Shown here piece after piece: positions 12,080 through 25,451 of a DNA stretch of 64,000 nt (the first letter of the stretch is position 1; each line of letters starts with the position of its first letter). The position numbers and the translations under genes were made by a program. The notes under the pieces were generated by a model, which saw only the letters and a program-made list of their open reading frames with translations, ran no database searches and had not been told where the DNA came from. The stretch is from Bedellia somnulentella (taxonomy: Eukaryota; Arthropoda; Insecta; Lepidoptera; Bedelliidae), in the NCBI GenBank assembly GCA_963576735.1, contig OY755170.1, positions 20,816,875 through 20,880,874 on the forward strand, written 5' to 3'.

Positions 12080-13635
12080 TTTAATATGGTTAAAGTATAT
12101 TTTTATATTTTTGTCACTATTGTTAAAGTGTTTTTTTTTTCATTAAAATAAAATATTCATTAGTCTTTTATATAAAACTTTTCGTTGCTACATTTACGAA
12201 ATTGAAAAAACACAGACAGTTTTAATTTATTATACTTCTACATAACCAACAATGTTTTTGGCATTCAATGACGGTTTGCCTGAAGCTTTTTGCTGAAATC
12301 CTGAAAATCCAGTTAGTATCAATCCGTTATTTCTAAAGTTTTATTTTGATATTTATCTGAACGTGGTATTTGTTGCTCTACTATATTTAAGACATATTCC
12401 TATTTTTCCTTATTACGAGTATAAACCTTTGTTTATTCGTTGTTTATCTAAGTATTAGGCTGTGTTTTACAATGTCCGGATAAGTTCTACAGAACTTCTG
12501 AATAATCTAGTTCCTTATCCGTTGGATAAACGATATTGTTGTTTCATGACTGCCAAATAGCGCTAATTGTCAAGTAAAGTCGTCCATAAGTTATTGGTCA
12601 GATGAAGCGCCAACTAGCGAGGTATGTGAGACATAAGTGTTTGACAAACAACATTATTTGTCAAAGTTATTCAACTTGCATAAAGAATCTCTCTATTTTG
12701 TGTTAAAACACCTTAAAAATTAAATTAATGGCTTACAAAGAGAGCAACTAAATGATTCCTATCTGCTAAGTTAATGCTCCTCTCACATTTTTTTACTATG
12801 TAGTGTCGGTTTAAAATAGCACTATTTCATTCCTGCTCGTGGATATACGGAAGAGGCGAATAAGGGTATTGCTAAATGCATCATATTATTCAAATACGTA
12901 CATATGAGTTATTTTTGATATCAAAATGTTTTGTATGTGTAAATTAAATGTGTCAACATATACGAAGACGGGACGGGACGCTTGTAATATATATGCTACA
13001 CATTTTAATTTTGATGTGCAATAAAGAATTTTCTTTTTTATTCCATTCTGAACCAATTTTTTACAAGATATTAACTCGTCCGCATATAAACTCAACCGTA
13101 AAAATAGTATATACTAAATCATTTTATTAATATTTATATTACAAAAAATGTAAGTTAATCAACCTGAGCGAAGCCACGGCAAATCTATTCTCGTCAGTAT
13201 ATTCAAATATAAATTATAATTGACATAATTTATCAAATGTTGAACAGAAATACGAAAAGTATAACGGAGCCAAAATATTCTCTTTTAATGGCTCTTTGTC
13301 AAAGGATCCAAGCCTCTCGCGTTTTAACTTTATTAACTAGCAATTTGTAATACAATCACTTTTAATTAATTTAACAGTAATAAGTGTAACCAAATCCAGT
13401 TTCCCATTTCCATATATTCGTTTATATTTATTATATATTTGAATAAAAGCTAATGCTGCAAACGTGGTTGCAATTCAATTGTTGCAATTCAACAATTCCC
13501 AGTTTATCAAGTAAAAAGGCGAACACATTTTAATTTATTTTATACTTCTAAGAAGGAAACTGAAATGTAAAAAGACACAAAATGGATGGAGACAACCTGA
13601 TTTCTGATAAATTTACCTTAAATATATCTTCATCG
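12080..13635. other. Mostly unassigned; partial family B copy
   Basis: No gene seen. About 12798-12875 (GTAGTGTCGGTTTAAAATAG, then GAAGAGGCGAATAAGGGTAT) is the head half of family B on the + strand. Confidence 0.4.
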
Positions 13636-13639
13636 TATC

Positions 13640-15119
13640 GATTTCAGCAGGTGTTTTCCCAAGTGCTTTTAAAGTAGCCTTAGTTCATCCAATACATAAA
13701 AAAGGTAGAAGAGATTGTGTGACAAACTATCGTCCAATATCAGTACTACCAGCTTTATCAAAGATACTTGAAAAAATACTTAATAAGAGACTGACTGAAT
13801 TTTTAACAAAAGAAAACTTAATAGCCAAAAACCAATATGGTTTCAGAAAAGGGGTGTCTACCGAAGATGCTGTTATGGACCTGACGCAGGAAATAGCTAG
13901 AAATTTGGATAACAAAGTTAAATGCGTAGGAATCTTCCTTGATTTATCAAAGGCGTTCGACACGGTTTCTATTTCAATACTTTTAGATAAACTTGAGAAC
14001 TTAGGTGTGAGAGGGATTGCTTTAGATATTTTTAAGGACTATCTTTCTAATCGAAAGCAAAAAGTAAAAATTTGTAATTATTGCAGTGAGGAGGATATAA
14101 TCATATACGGAATTCCACAGGGAAGTGTCTTGGGCCCAACCCTATTTCAAGTTTATCTAAATGACCTGTGTACCATGAAACCCAAAAATTGTAAAATATA
14201 TACATATGCTGACGATACAGCGATTCTCGTTAGTGGTACAACTTGGTCCGAAGTAAAACTAAATGCAGAAACCGCGATGCGAAAAGTAATGAGCTGGCTC
14301 ATGGCCAATTTATTGACCCTAAATCTGAATAAAACAAACTTCATTCCATTTTCAATTCGAAATAATACCCAACCTCCCTCTAACTACACAATTATAGCTC
14401 ACACCTGCTCTAACACTGAAGCTGATTGTTTGTGCCAGCCAATAGCAAGGACATGTGAGATCAAGTATTTAGGGATATATTTAGATCAAAGGCTCAATTG
14501 GGACGTACAAATTAATAAACTATCAGAAAGAGTCACTGGCCTACATATTAAAACAACTAAGATACTGTGCTAGTCGGCATATATTATTGATGACTTATAA
14601 AGCACTATGTGAATCAGTTTTTTTGCTACTGTATTAGCGTTTGGGGCGGCGCACATAAGACGCATATGTTGAAAATCGAGAGAGCACAGCGAAGTATTCT
14701 TAAGGTCATGTTTTCGAAACCTTTCAGATACCCGACCAAACAACTGTATGCGGAAACAAAGGTTCTCTCGATCAGACAACTGTATATACTCAAATTATTG
14801 CTACTAACTCACCGTGAAACATACTCACTAAATAACAGACGTAGAAATACCATCCCAACTACAAAACATAACACCACATTTGCAGAACACCAATTCTATG
14901 TAATTAGTAAAATAATATATAACAAATTACATAAGCCAATAGATATGACTATTTTAAATAACTACGTATTGAAGACACACATTATACAATGGTTAAGAGA
15001 CAAAGATTACGAAACAACATTACAGAAGATATTATAAATATAATAAAATAATATAATAGAATAATATATATATATACACTATTCGTCACATATACCCATA
15101 CACCACCCACAAACACACA

Positions 15120-15165
<46 letters not shown>

Positions 15166-15453
15166 CTAACACATACCACAGCTAAGCATGATGGCCAAAG
15201 TTATATATAATAGAATAGTATCGAGACTACTTTTAATTTTGTTAAACCAAGATTGGAAACTGTTCCTTAAGATACAGGATACCCTCCTAGTTTAGGGAAC
15301 AGTGACTCAAAAAAATAAATAAATTAAAAGCTGTTATATGTAATAAGTCTTACTTGTAAAGATCATAGTTTTATATTCATATATTTCACTATGTAATTCT
15401 AGATGTAAGCTTTTATTGTAACTTTTTGGCTGAATAAACGTTATTATTATTAT
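13640..15453 (+). pseudogene. Jockey/CR1-type non-LTR reverse transcriptase, 5'-truncated
   Basis: Coding can be read from about 13641 (VALVHPIHKKGRRD) through NYRPISVLPALSKILEKIL, NQYGFRKGVSTEDA, GIFLDLSKAFDTV, YGIPQGSVLGPTLFQVYLND and TYADDTAILVSGT, so the catalytic Asp and YADD are present. A stop and frameshift near 14571-14605 separate the C-terminal thumb region (WGGAHKTHMLKIERAQRS to DYETTLQKIL, end 15037). The 3' UTR carries an (AC)n run and ends AATAAACG(TTA)n at 15453. The endonuclease and ORF1 are missing. Confidence 0.88.
15113..15160 (+). repeat. (AC)n microsatellite
   Basis: About 24 units with one interruption, in the 3' UTR of the non-LTR element. Confidence 0.95.
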
Positions 15454-15577
15454 CTTAGATTAATCCGTAACACTGCACAACATCCAGTACATAAAAACAT
15501 ATAATGGCGTAGCCTATGCATTAGTTATGATTAGTTTAGGCAGAGAATATTGATCCTAACTTTGTACGATACACGTG

Positions 15578-15668
15578 TACATACATATACTCACGCAGTT
15601 AGTTCCCATTGGGGTGGGCAGAGACTATTGATCGCTATTTTATACGTTTCTAGCAAACCTCTCTAGCT
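15578..15668 (-). repeat. RTE 3' tail
   Basis: CATACATATACTCACGCAG and CCCATTGGGGTGGGCAGAG are the RTE terminus on the - strand, ending CAAACCTCTCTAGC. Confidence 0.8.
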
Positions 15669-15669
15669 A

Positions 15670-15980
15670 GGCGCTTCGGCGGCGGCCCAGTGCTGCCTCC
15701 TACACTGACCGTTGATGTTGATGGGAGAGCTTGCAGCGATTGCTTGGGAATATGGGGATGGTTAGTGGTGGAGCGCCATCCAAAATATTTGCTGAAGTGA
15801 AGGGATAATGCTTGCTATTATTATATATATTTCTATATTAAGCTAACAATACAAAAAAAATATATAAAAAGTTTGAATCCCCTGAGATACGAACCCGGAA
15901 CGATTGATTCATAATAGTTCTAATTAAATGTTCATAGTAGTAAGTTATACCGCTACGCCACGGGGACGTTACCGGCAGTG
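15670..15980 (-). repeat. Helitron fragment plus tRNA-like head
   Basis: 15690-15835 matches the 5' half of the 2184-2606 Helitron (GAGAGCTTGCAGCGATTGCT). 15870-15970 on the - strand carries GTTCGTATCTCAGG and GGCGTAGCGGTATAAC, the same tRNA-like head as 18725-18850. Confidence 0.55.
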
Positions 15981-16382
15981 TCAAATTTTGACAGTGACAA
16001 ACAAATTTGTCATTTAAGTGTACATTTATTTTGATGAAAATGGATGAAACCCTTAATCTTTCCAAAATGAACATTATTGAAGAGTCTGATGTGAAGTCCA
16101 TCGATGAATAAATATATCGCTGCAATATGTTGACCCATATTTGAGTATAGGTTTTTTTATTCTCCTGTCGGAACCCTTGAGAATTCTTTATTTTCGAGGA
16201 TTCATCATCGTATCATTTTGCTTCTAAATTTACATGCTTTTATTCGTTTGCAATATATGAGTGATATAAAAACAGTTTAGACGCTAAAACGAATAGTACA
16301 TCATCCCTCGGGAATTTCTCATTTTCGGAGATTCATTATTGTATCATTCAGCTTCTAAATTTACATGTTTAAATTACATACA

Positions 16383-16620
16383 AATACATATACTCACGGC
16401 TATATTTCCCTAGAAGGGGTAGCCAGAGCTAAGGAATTATAAATTCCTCAGCCACTTTTGGAAGTTGAGTGGGGAAAAGATAGTAAAAATAAAAATTTTT
16501 GGTGATGGGTCTCCAACCGCATCGCCCGAAAATCCAATAAAAAGCCCCAATACCCTCAGTCGTCTCTTACAACAACCGTGGGTAGAAAGGGGTAGCGACT
16601 TTCTAAGCCGGCACTACACG
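16383..16620 (-). repeat. RTE-tailed family B, full copy
   Basis: Tail CATACTCACGGCTATATTTC at 16388, centre GGTCTCCAACCGCATCGCCC, head ending AAGCCGGCACTACACG. Confidence 0.75.
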
Positions 16621-16644
16621 TTTATATTAGTTTGCAATTATATA

Positions 16645-16885
16645 ACTTTGTTTTAAACGACACACAGTGCCATCTCCAAACCATCCAGCAAGCAAATAAT
16701 ATTTTTACCCTCGGGAACATCATTTAAATCGGGATAAAACCCTATTATTTAATCAAAGTTTCTTACTATGCGTCTGCAAAATTTGAAAGCAATCGGTTCA
16801 GTAGTTACGGCGTGAAAGCGGCACAACAAACAAACAAATAAACTCACTTTTTGATTTATAATATTAATAGTATGGATTAATACAA
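16645..16885 (-). mobile_element. Helitron 5' portion
   Basis: Matches 6720-6945 and the complement of 18079-18310 (CAATCGGTTCAGTAGTTACG, AACAAACAAACAAATAAAC). Confidence 0.55.
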
Positions 16886-16989
16886 ATGTTAATATATTAA
16901 AACGCACAAACTTAAAGTTATATTGATTGATATAGGAAATAACATATAGTTATTACAATAATAGTTGCAGTAAGTAAAATAACGAACAC

Positions 16990-17575
16990 CCACACAAATT
17001 TTTCAACCCCTATTTCACCCCCACACTGCTGCACTGGTAAAAACTTCAATGCTAGAACAAACGATTTTCAGGTTCTTACTTAGTGCCTAAATACAAAAAA
17101 AAATACGAACTACATACAAACTTTCAACACCTATTTTATCCATTCACAGGGTAAAATATCAAAAACGCTAGAACAAATGATGTTTTGCTTTTTATCAAAT
17201 GCTTAAATATAAATTTTCATGGTCACATCTTTTTATAATAAAAAACACCGTACAAACTTTCAACCCTTATTTCATCCCCTCACAGGGTAAAATCTCAAAA
17301 ACGCTAGAACAAATGTGTTTTTGTTTCTTTTGAAGTGCTTAAATATAAATGTTCATGGTCAAATCTTTTAAAATTAAGAAATCCCGTACAAACTTTCAAC
17401 CCCCATTTCCACCTCTTCATCCCTTATTTTCGCAATCAAAAGTAGCCTATGTTCTTTCTGAGGGTTTAAAGATTTGCTTGTGCCAAATTTCATCAAAATC
17501 GTTTGAGAGGTTTAAGCGGGAAAGCGTAATAGACAGACAGACAGACAGACTTACTTTCGCATTTATAATATTAGT
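16990..17575 (-). repeat. Helitron-like 5' end with diverged tandem repeats
   Basis: ACAAACTTTCAACCC-type units recur at 16994, 17116, 17252 and 17388 (spacing 122, 136, 136), each with AAAACGCTAGAACAAA. The right end reads, on the - strand, TATACTAATATTATAAATGC followed by (GTCT)n, a Helitron-type start. Confidence 0.65.
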
Positions 17576-17829
17576 ATAGTATATATATAATATATTTATC
17601 GGTTTATTTACTAATACTATCCGCCACTTAGTGTATACACAATTAGACGAACGAGGTCTCGTTACGAGACGAATGCAACGATAACTCATCCGTCTAATTA
17701 TGATTGGTAGTTTAGAAGTTGTAGCGGAACTAATGAACATACATACCTGTCAAATACACAAACCTCCTTTTTGCCGTAATTGGGTAATAAGGATTGCGTG
17801 GGAATATTATAGAAATAACAGAACATAAC

Positions 17830-18072
17830 ATAACATATACTCACGGCTATTTAAATCCCTAGAAGGGGTAGCCAGAGCTCAGGAATTAGAAATTCCTCAG
17901 CCACTTTTGGAAAATTGAATGGGGAAAAGATGGTAAAGTAAAGGTTGTTGGTGATGGGTCTCCAACCGCATCGCCCAAAAATCCCTTAAAAGCCCCAATA
18001 CTGTTAGTCGCCTCTTACGTACACCCATTGGTAGAAACGGGGTAGTGCTATTCTAAGCCGACACTACACGGC
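17830..18072 (-). repeat. RTE-tailed family B, full copy
   Basis: Tail ATACTCACGGCTATTTAAAT, AGAAGGGGTAGCCAGAGCTC, head ending AAGCCGACACTACACGG. Confidence 0.8.
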
Positions 18073-18078
18073 GATTAT

Positions 18079-19560
18079 CCATACTAATATTATAAATGGG
18101 AAAGTGAGTTTGTTTGTTTGTTTGTTCCGCTTTCACGCCGTAAATACTGAACCGATTGCTTTGAAATTTTTCAGACGTGTAGTTAGAAGTCTAAATTAAA
18201 TAATAGGGTACTTTTTATCCCGGAAAAAATATGTTCCCAGGGGAAATCAAAAATATTGTTTGCTTGCTGGATGCATTGGAGATGGCGCTGTGTATCGTTT
18301 AAAACAACGTAAAATATTGTAAACTAATATAAAAATCTAAATTTAGAAGCTTAATGGTACGGTAATGGATCCCCGAAAATAAGGAACTCCCGAGGGATGA
18401 CGTACTATTTTTTTATCGTATACATTTTTTTTACATCTACTTATATTGCAAACGAATATTAACATGTAAATTTAGAAGCTAAATGAAACGACGACGATTC
18501 CTTGAAACTAAGGAATCCGCAAGAGTTCTCATAGGAACATCAAAAAACCTTAACTCATATATGGCCCAAAATATTGCAGCGATTATTTTTATCATCGATG
18601 GAATTCACATCAGACACTTTGTTAATGTTCATTTTGGAAAGATGAAGGGGTTTCATCAATTTAAATGACAAATCTGTTTATCAATAGTAAGACTAATATG
18701 AAATAAAGCGTAATAAAAATTCACCGCCCCGGTAACGTCTCCGTTGCGTAGCGGTATAACTAACTACTATGAATATTTAATTAGAACTATTATGAATCAA
18801 TGGTCCCGGGTTCGTATCTCAGGTAATTCAAGCTTTTTGTAAAAAAATGTTTTGTTAGCTTAAAATAGCATTATATACAATAATAACAAGCACTATCCCT
18901 TCAATTTAGCGATTATTTTGGAAAGAGATCCACCAATAATCATCCCTATATTGCCGAGCAATCGCTGCAAGCTCTCCCACTATCACCAACGGTCAGTGTA
19001 GGGGGCAGCACCGGGCCGTCGCCGCAGCGCCAAACTACTATCCGTATCTGTACTTACTAAAGATATTCTCATTTCTGAACATAAAAACTTGGTATATTTG
19101 TTTCATGATTCTTATGAACAATTAAAAAGGAATTTTTGGAACTCAACCCCTAACGGGTTGCTATAGCAAATGAAATTTAATATAGAGATTTTTACATTTT
19201 ATAATTAAACTTGGTGCGATTGAATTTATGAAATCCATCTATCAATCATTCATGAATATATGCTAACAACCATAAATTCCATAAAAGGGTAGCCATAGCT
19301 TCGGAGATACTAATTCTTCACCCAATTTTGGAAATATATTGATAAAAGATAGGTTATAAAGGTTGTTAGGGATGGGTCACAAACTGCATCGCCCAACAAT
19401 CACTTAAAAAGCCTCAATATCTTTTATGTCATTTACAACACCCGCGGGATTATAAATATAAAAAACAGAAGTAGAGATAGTGTTTCGGTATTTTGGTATT
19501 ATGTAAACTGGATGCAAAAAATGAAGTCCACGCGGACGAAGTCGCGGGGCAAAAAGCTAG
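18079..19560 (+). mobile_element. Composite Helitron region
   Basis: Starts TCCATACTAATATTATAAAT and ends GACGAAGTCGCGGGGCAAAA then AGCTAG before T. Inside are a tRNA-like head at 18725-18850 (GCGTAGCGGTATAAC, GGTTCGTATCTCAGG), the TAGGGGGCAGCACCGGGCCG block at 18990 and a decayed family B piece at 19265-19440. Probably two or more elements nested. Confidence 0.6.
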
Positions 19561-19704
19561 TTATTAATATTTAAGAATCAGTGAGTGAACGTGGACAAAC
19601 CCCTAACTATCCCCTTGTTTTTTTTTTATATTGTTACGGTTGAATTATGATTCTCAAATTAAAAAGGGACCAACTTTGAGATATTACCTAAAAATACTCA
19701 ACTC

Positions 19705-20035
19705 AAACCTTCATGACGTATATCCCTCCAGGGGTTGGCAGTGGTACTAAACTTCTGAACATCAAGTGACATTGTCACCTGGTGTTCAGTACCCACGTTT
19801 TGCTTGGACAGTCAACTTTCATGTCTCTAACTTATCATCGTTTCGTTCGAATACACTGTCACCTTACTAAGAACATCTCAACCATTTCCTCGCGTTGTTT
19901 GCCCGCATCGTTAACAACCTTGGTAAATTACCACATACATATCTTTAGAAAAAACAAACTGGTGTTGTCCTGGGATTTTAACCCTCGACGTCAACACGAC
20001 AAGAAGTGTTCTACCCACTAAGCTATCACGGTGTT
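19705..20035 (-). repeat. tRNA-SINE family A, diverged full-length copy
   Basis: On the - strand it opens with CGTGATAGCTTAGTGGGTAG (A box) and GGGTTAAAATCCCAGG (B-box region), and ends GGTTGGCAGAGG in complement form, as in 34126-34494. Confidence 0.75.
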
Positions 20036-20039
20036 CGTT

Positions 20040-20990
20040 ATTATCCTTTTCAAATAATAAAGACATTTAATCATTCTTAATATTATAATTATAACGTATC
20101 AAATTATTCATATGGCATGGTCTTGCAAAACGTATACTGACGTTTTTTCTATTAACATGGAAAATAAGAACAAAATCTAATTCTGTTTTAACATTGTTAC
20201 ATATTGCCTTGTTGAAAGTGAAAAATATAGCGAGCGCTCACCATTCACGTTCCAGTAAAACCTTCAACAAGCAACGCCTGATCGATTTTATAAAGCAATA
20301 TTTTTCACGTCACATTATAACATCGATCGTGCAGGCGTTTAGGTTTAATAAATTTTTTCCTCATTCTGGCTCTTAATAAAAATGGTCTGTTAACATAAAT
20401 TGCTTATCCTCCGATAGCTAGACGGTTATTTCTGAAGTAAAAGTAACTTAAGCATCGTAAGAAATGTACAGGGACAATTTTATGCTGAGATACTATACTT
20501 ACGTTCTAGGCACATGCTTTTTATTTTTACTTTCTTATTAATAATGACTTAGTGTTGTTTCGCAATTATTGTTTCCTTCATTATTTTCAATTATTTTTTG
20601 AATGGAATATTTTTTTAAATGGAAGATTAACTTTATTTATATCAAATGAATGTATAGAATCAAAATCTTTTCCATGAAATAAACTTTCAGAATCTCAGAA
20701 TCCAAGCACATACATATATCCTTGGTGGTTAAGCAGAGGTAATACTTCTCCATAATAGCCATCGCCCCCTTGATGCGATTTTTTTTAAAAAGTTTAATGA
20801 TATCCTAATTACCACCTCTACTGAAATTATTACAAGCATAGTTAGTACGCATTCTCTCGGCAAAAACCCAATTTCCATCACCATATCTATATTTGCAGTT
20901 TTACAAAATTCACCGTATCTCATAAATACTAAATATATAATATTCAAACCTGTGTTTCAAACCAATTTCCTTTGTTGGTTTAATATCGTA
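20040..20990. other. No feature recognised
   Basis: AT-rich sequence; the short frames here show no domain. Confidence 0.4.
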
Positions 20991-20992
20991 TT

Positions 20993-21222
20993 ACATACAT
21001 ACATATACTCACGGCTATAAATCCCTAGAAGGGGTAGCCAGAGCTAGGGAATTAAAAATTCCTCAGCCACTTTTGGAAGTTGCGTGGGGAAAAGATGGTG
21101 AAATAAAGGTTGTTGGTGATAGCTCTCCAACCGCATCGCCCAAAAATCCCTTAAAAGCCCAATACCGTTAGTCGCCTCTTACTTACACCCACCTGAAGAA
21201 ATGGGGTAAGCCGGCACTACAC
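20993..21222 (-). repeat. RTE-tailed family B, full copy
   Basis: Starts ACATACATACATATACTCAC; well preserved through AAGATGGTGAAATAAAGGTT and ends AAGCCGGCACTACACAGC, with a small deletion near the head. Confidence 0.82.
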
Positions 21223-21284
21223 AGCACTCATAGTACATAATTTCATATTATTTAAATTTATTCATTTATTTATGATTTAGTTGG

Positions 21285-21405
21285 AGACCCATCACCAACG
21301 ATACTTTATTTCTACCATCAACTTCCAACTGTACCTGAAGAGATTCTAGATCTGAAGCTCTTCTTACCCCTTTTTGGGATTTATGGCCGTGACTATACGT
21401 ATTTA
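21285..21405 (+). repeat. RTE-tailed family B, 3' half
   Basis: GTTGGAGACCCATCACCAAC at 21279 through GGGATTTATGGCCGTGACTA; opposite orientation to its neighbour at 20993. Confidence 0.6.
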
Positions 21406-21409
21406 TGTA

Positions 21410-22200
21410 TGATTCTCCTAAAATCTTAAAGCGATTTATAGTTTAACATCAACAAATTTTTAACCACGTACTTGTACTCGTAGTATCAATAGTTTTAGCA
21501 ATAAATTGCTGTGGCACACCGACGGTCAGACATAAAGACATGACAAAATGACTGGTCGGTATGTAACCAAATGGCAAAAAACACCTAAAAAGGATGATGA
21601 CTTGAGTACTATATTTTTATATAAAGAGAATAAGCGTCATACCAAATGATATTTATGTCAGTCAAGCATGATGTCGAAAATATTCGTTTTTCGGAGCAAA
21701 CATTTGTAAATAACAAGCTATAGTGACGAACTGTCGCCTCTGCGCGGAGCTAAAACCAATTCTATTTTACTATTTATAGCCGTTTGACTTTATCCAACTA
21801 TTGATCGCCAACTGAGTTGTGGTGCGTATATAGGTACTACGGTTATACCATCGATTTAGTATGGGTTATACTGAAATGTGCTTTAAGCTGAACTCAGACA
21901 TGGTATAATATTCTTTATGGATTTTTAATAAAATTGAGCTCACGATTGATAGCGTAAAAGTTGTATTAAACTATCCGTTTCTGGATTCTCTTTTTGGGGT
22001 TTATAGCCAACAGTGTGTATATTAAAGTAACTCAAACAGCATGAACGTTGTTTGTATTTCTATCAATATAGAAAAAGACAACGTTTTTTTATTATATATT
22101 TGTTTTAAAATGCTTAACGCATATTTTTTTTATTGAATTTAATTTTATGAGAATTAGAGATTTTATTCTTAAATTTTAACTTAAATTTTATTTTAAATTT
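21410..22200. other. No feature recognised
   Basis: No gene or repeat seen; 22130-22205 is low-complexity T/A. Confidence 0.4.
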
Positions 22201-22202
22201 TA

Positions 22203-22375
22203 TCTTAACGGCGATAGGCCTGCCCCCTATCACGTGAGTACACTGTCCATGCAAAACGTGGGTACTCTGAACACCAGGTGACAAAGTCACGTGATGTTCA
22301 GAAGTATTAGTACCTCTGCCAACCCCTTCGGGGATATTCGGCGTGATCGTTTATGTTTATGTTTATGTTTATTCT
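22203..22375 (+). repeat. tRNA-SINE family A, 3' half
   Basis: AACGGCGATAGGCCTGCCCC through CCCCTTCGGGGATATTCGGC, ending in GTTTATG repeats. Confidence 0.85.
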
Positions 22376-22379
22376 TAAA

Positions 22380-23330
22380 TACATTGAAAATCTTTAATAC
22401 ATAACATTATACTGCTTCAAAACATTTAATTAAATTAATGCTTTTGTTGCGAAAATCCAACTGATAAACTAGCTTCACCAAAATTCAGTGGACATCGTTT
22501 GGGATGCCGAATTTCTATGCTATTATTAAAACACGCATGCGCTGTACGCTTTCGCAGCTCAGTAAAGTTCAGTTTGTAAAACTCAGACGCCGATACTGGA
22601 AGCAGTACGAAGTTGCGAAATTGGTAATTACTCCTGCTCTGTTCATAATCTTAACCCATTTTTTGTATACTAACTCTTCAAAAGTAGTAATTTTAAAAGA
22701 TTAAATACTAAAATAATTGTGCTACATAATGTATGAAAATTTGGATCACTTTACAATGGAGTGAATTTAAGTGATATTTTAAACTAGATCAATTTGTCCT
22801 CACGTTGCATTGGTCTGCTATACTATGTATTCGCCGCCGGCTTATAATTTGACCACATCGAGTTAGTTAAAATATTTTATTAAACGAAAATATACTGATA
22901 ATTGTGCGTTCATAACCAGAGATAAGACTAAGGGGAGTAGTTGTAGTGCTTAGTAATTTGACCCAATTTTGATCATCTGTTTTCCTAAAAAGATACATAG
23001 ATAGTTCTAGTATCGCCCATGTGATAATTGAAATAGTAATAAATCGTTGAATGGTCGTCATGCGTCCGCATTATAAATTTCCATCGATCAAAGAATAGAA
23101 TCTAAAATTTAAATGTATATAAAGGGTTATAAGGAAGAGATATGTAGAGTCAATGTGGTCGCCAATTGTGCTTTTAGTAAAGGACCTACACGCAGGTCCT
23201 TCAATTTAATACCGATTTTGCTTTACTCTGCCATGGCGACCCTCAGCTTCCCCGCAAACACAAAGTCTTGGTTATGTAGGTTCTATCACGATGTTTTCCT
23301 TCACTGTTAACAACAATGATAAATAAAACC
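22380..23330. other. No feature recognised
   Basis: No convincing gene. 23190-23210 has a small hairpin (GGACCTACACGCAGGTCC). Confidence 0.35.
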
Positions 23331-23345
23331 ACATATAAATAAATA

Positions 23346-23712
23346 CGACGACGTGATAGCTCAATGGGTAGAACAACGGTTATCGTGCAAGCGACTAGTG
23401 TTTAAATCCCGGGTCGGGCCTACACCAATTTGTCTTTTCTAAAGACATATGTGTGGTTAATTTATCATGGTTGTTAACGGTGAGGGAAAACATCGTGAGG
23501 AAACCCACATGGCTGAGTTGTACTTAGTCATGTGACAGTGTATTCATACAAAAACGGCGATAGGACTGCCCCCTATAACGTGAGTACACTGTCCATGCAA
23601 AACGTGGGTACTCTGACTGAACACCAGGTGAAAAAGTCACTTGATGTTCAGAAGTATTAGTACCTCTGCCAACCCCTTCGGGGATATACGGTGTGAACGT
23701 TTATGTTATGTT
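23346..23712 (+). mobile_element. tRNA-SINE family A, full copy
   Basis: A box TAGCTCAATGG at 23358, B-box region TGTTTAAATCCCGG at 23399, 3' end CCCCTTCGGGGATATACGGT and (GTTAT)n. Flanked by an imperfect duplication, ATATAAATAAATA on the left and ATATAAGTAAATA on the right. Confidence 0.85.
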
Positions 23713-24012
23713 ATATAAGTAAATATGTACACACACTAACACCCAAACCGAGTACAATTTAATGACTTATATTATGGGACATTAACACAAAGATATATTT
23801 TATAATATATAATATATATTTATAACATGTAGATATAGATCTTGCAATCTACGAGCGCACGTCGCCCTTAGTTGTGCGAGTGACCTATCTGTATACATGT
23901 CAATGTAGGCATGAGAGGTGACCGTGCGTACGGTTAGCAAATATAGATTAATTAATTAAAGTTATAGATTTAACACATTTTTATATTTATGGTATGAGTG
24001 GAATAAAACAAA

Positions 24013-24680
24013 TCGTCATAATAACTATAATAAGACTGTACCGAGGTCTAAACTGTACATTAAAAAAAACCGGTGGAATATATTTAATTTTCGATACTTA
24101 GGCCAAATTTGCGCTTTTTGAAAAAAAAAAACTGTCTGTCTGTCTGCCTGTCTGTCTTTCTGTCTGCATGTTCGGTCATCACGTTAATTCTATCAGACAG
24201 ATCTTGATCAAATTTGGTATGAAGTAAGCTTATACACCTGGCCAATATATAGGATATAAATAATCCCAGATTTCGCAAGGGTTCCCACAGGAGCATAAAA
24301 AAACATAACTTTTATATCGCTCCCCATATTTACACGATTCGTATTTTCATGACACGACTTTATCAGACTCTTCATTAATAGTCCTTTTGGAAAAAATAAG
24401 GCCTTCATCCATTTTCATCAAAATAAATTTCCATTTAATTGCTTATTTGAACCCTTCACCAACGTCTTCGTGGCGTAGTGGTATACCGTTTGGTTAGTAC
24501 TAATCGAACGGAAGACCCAAGTTCGAATTTTTGCTTTTCTGTTAGCTTAGAATAATAGGAAGCACTAATCCTTCTTTCTCACATTCAACTATGCGAATAT
24601 GTATGAATAAAGATAATTGAAAGTATATTGAATTTTGAGTATTCATTTGGTATGTCTGAGAATATTATTATAACTTTTAT
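24013..24680 (+). repeat. tRNA-like repeat, uninterrupted copy
   Basis: Paralogue of 492-2165 with TGGCGTAGTGG (A box) near 24471 and the CCACCGGT/(CTGT)n region near 24070-24150. It carries the empty Helitron target at 24591-24610. Confidence 0.7.
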
Positions 24681-24719
24681 TTTTTTAAATATTTTGAAAC
24701 TAATATTCCCATATATATA

Positions 24720-25451
24720 TGCTATACTTACGCATAAATTAATATTCTGTTTAAGCCTCAGAATGCATAGTTGGTAAATAATAGCACATATCTCAATTTC
24801 AATTTAGTACTGCCATCTATGACTGATTGGCTTCAATCTCCCACACATCACCAACGGTTAGTGTAGGGGGCAGCACCGGGCCGACACCGCATCGCCAAAC
24901 TGCTATCCATACTTACTAAAGATACTATCATTTGTGAACATAGAAACTTTGTCCAAAATGGTTTATTTCATGATTGTTATGAAAAACTAAAAATGTTTTT
25001 TGGAACTCACCCCCTAAGGGATTAAAATATAGTACATAAGATTTTATACATTTCTGTATCCAGAAATTTGAAACTTGATGCAATAAGGCATGACTAAGAC
25101 AAGAAGACACTACAAAAAATTATATTTGAAATTCAGCTATCAATCATTCATGAGTACATAGTAAATATATACTAAAGGCTATAAACCCCAAAAAGGGGTA
25201 GCCACAGCTTCAGAGATGAAATTCTTTATCCACTTTTGAAAGTTAAATGGGGAAAAGGTAGTCAAATGGGTCTCCAACTGCATCGCCCAATAATCACTTA
25301 AAAATCCTCAATGTTCTTTATATCTATAACAAAGCCCACGGGAATATAAATATGAAAAAACAGAACTTAAGATACTGTTTTGGTATTTATGATCTAAACC
25401 GGATGCAAAAAATGTATTCCACACGGACGTAATCGCGGGCAAAAAGCTAGT
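24720..25451 (+). mobile_element. Non-autonomous Helitron, 3' end intact
   Basis: Copy of 6975-7656. Ends GCGGGCAAAAAGCTAG before T at 25451. Contains TAGGGGGCAGCACCGGGCCG and a decayed family B piece near 25170-25330. Confidence 0.7.

Noticed and set aside
14982..15179. Open frame rich in VCVCVC
   Set aside because: Translation of the (AC)n run in a retrotransposon 3' UTR.
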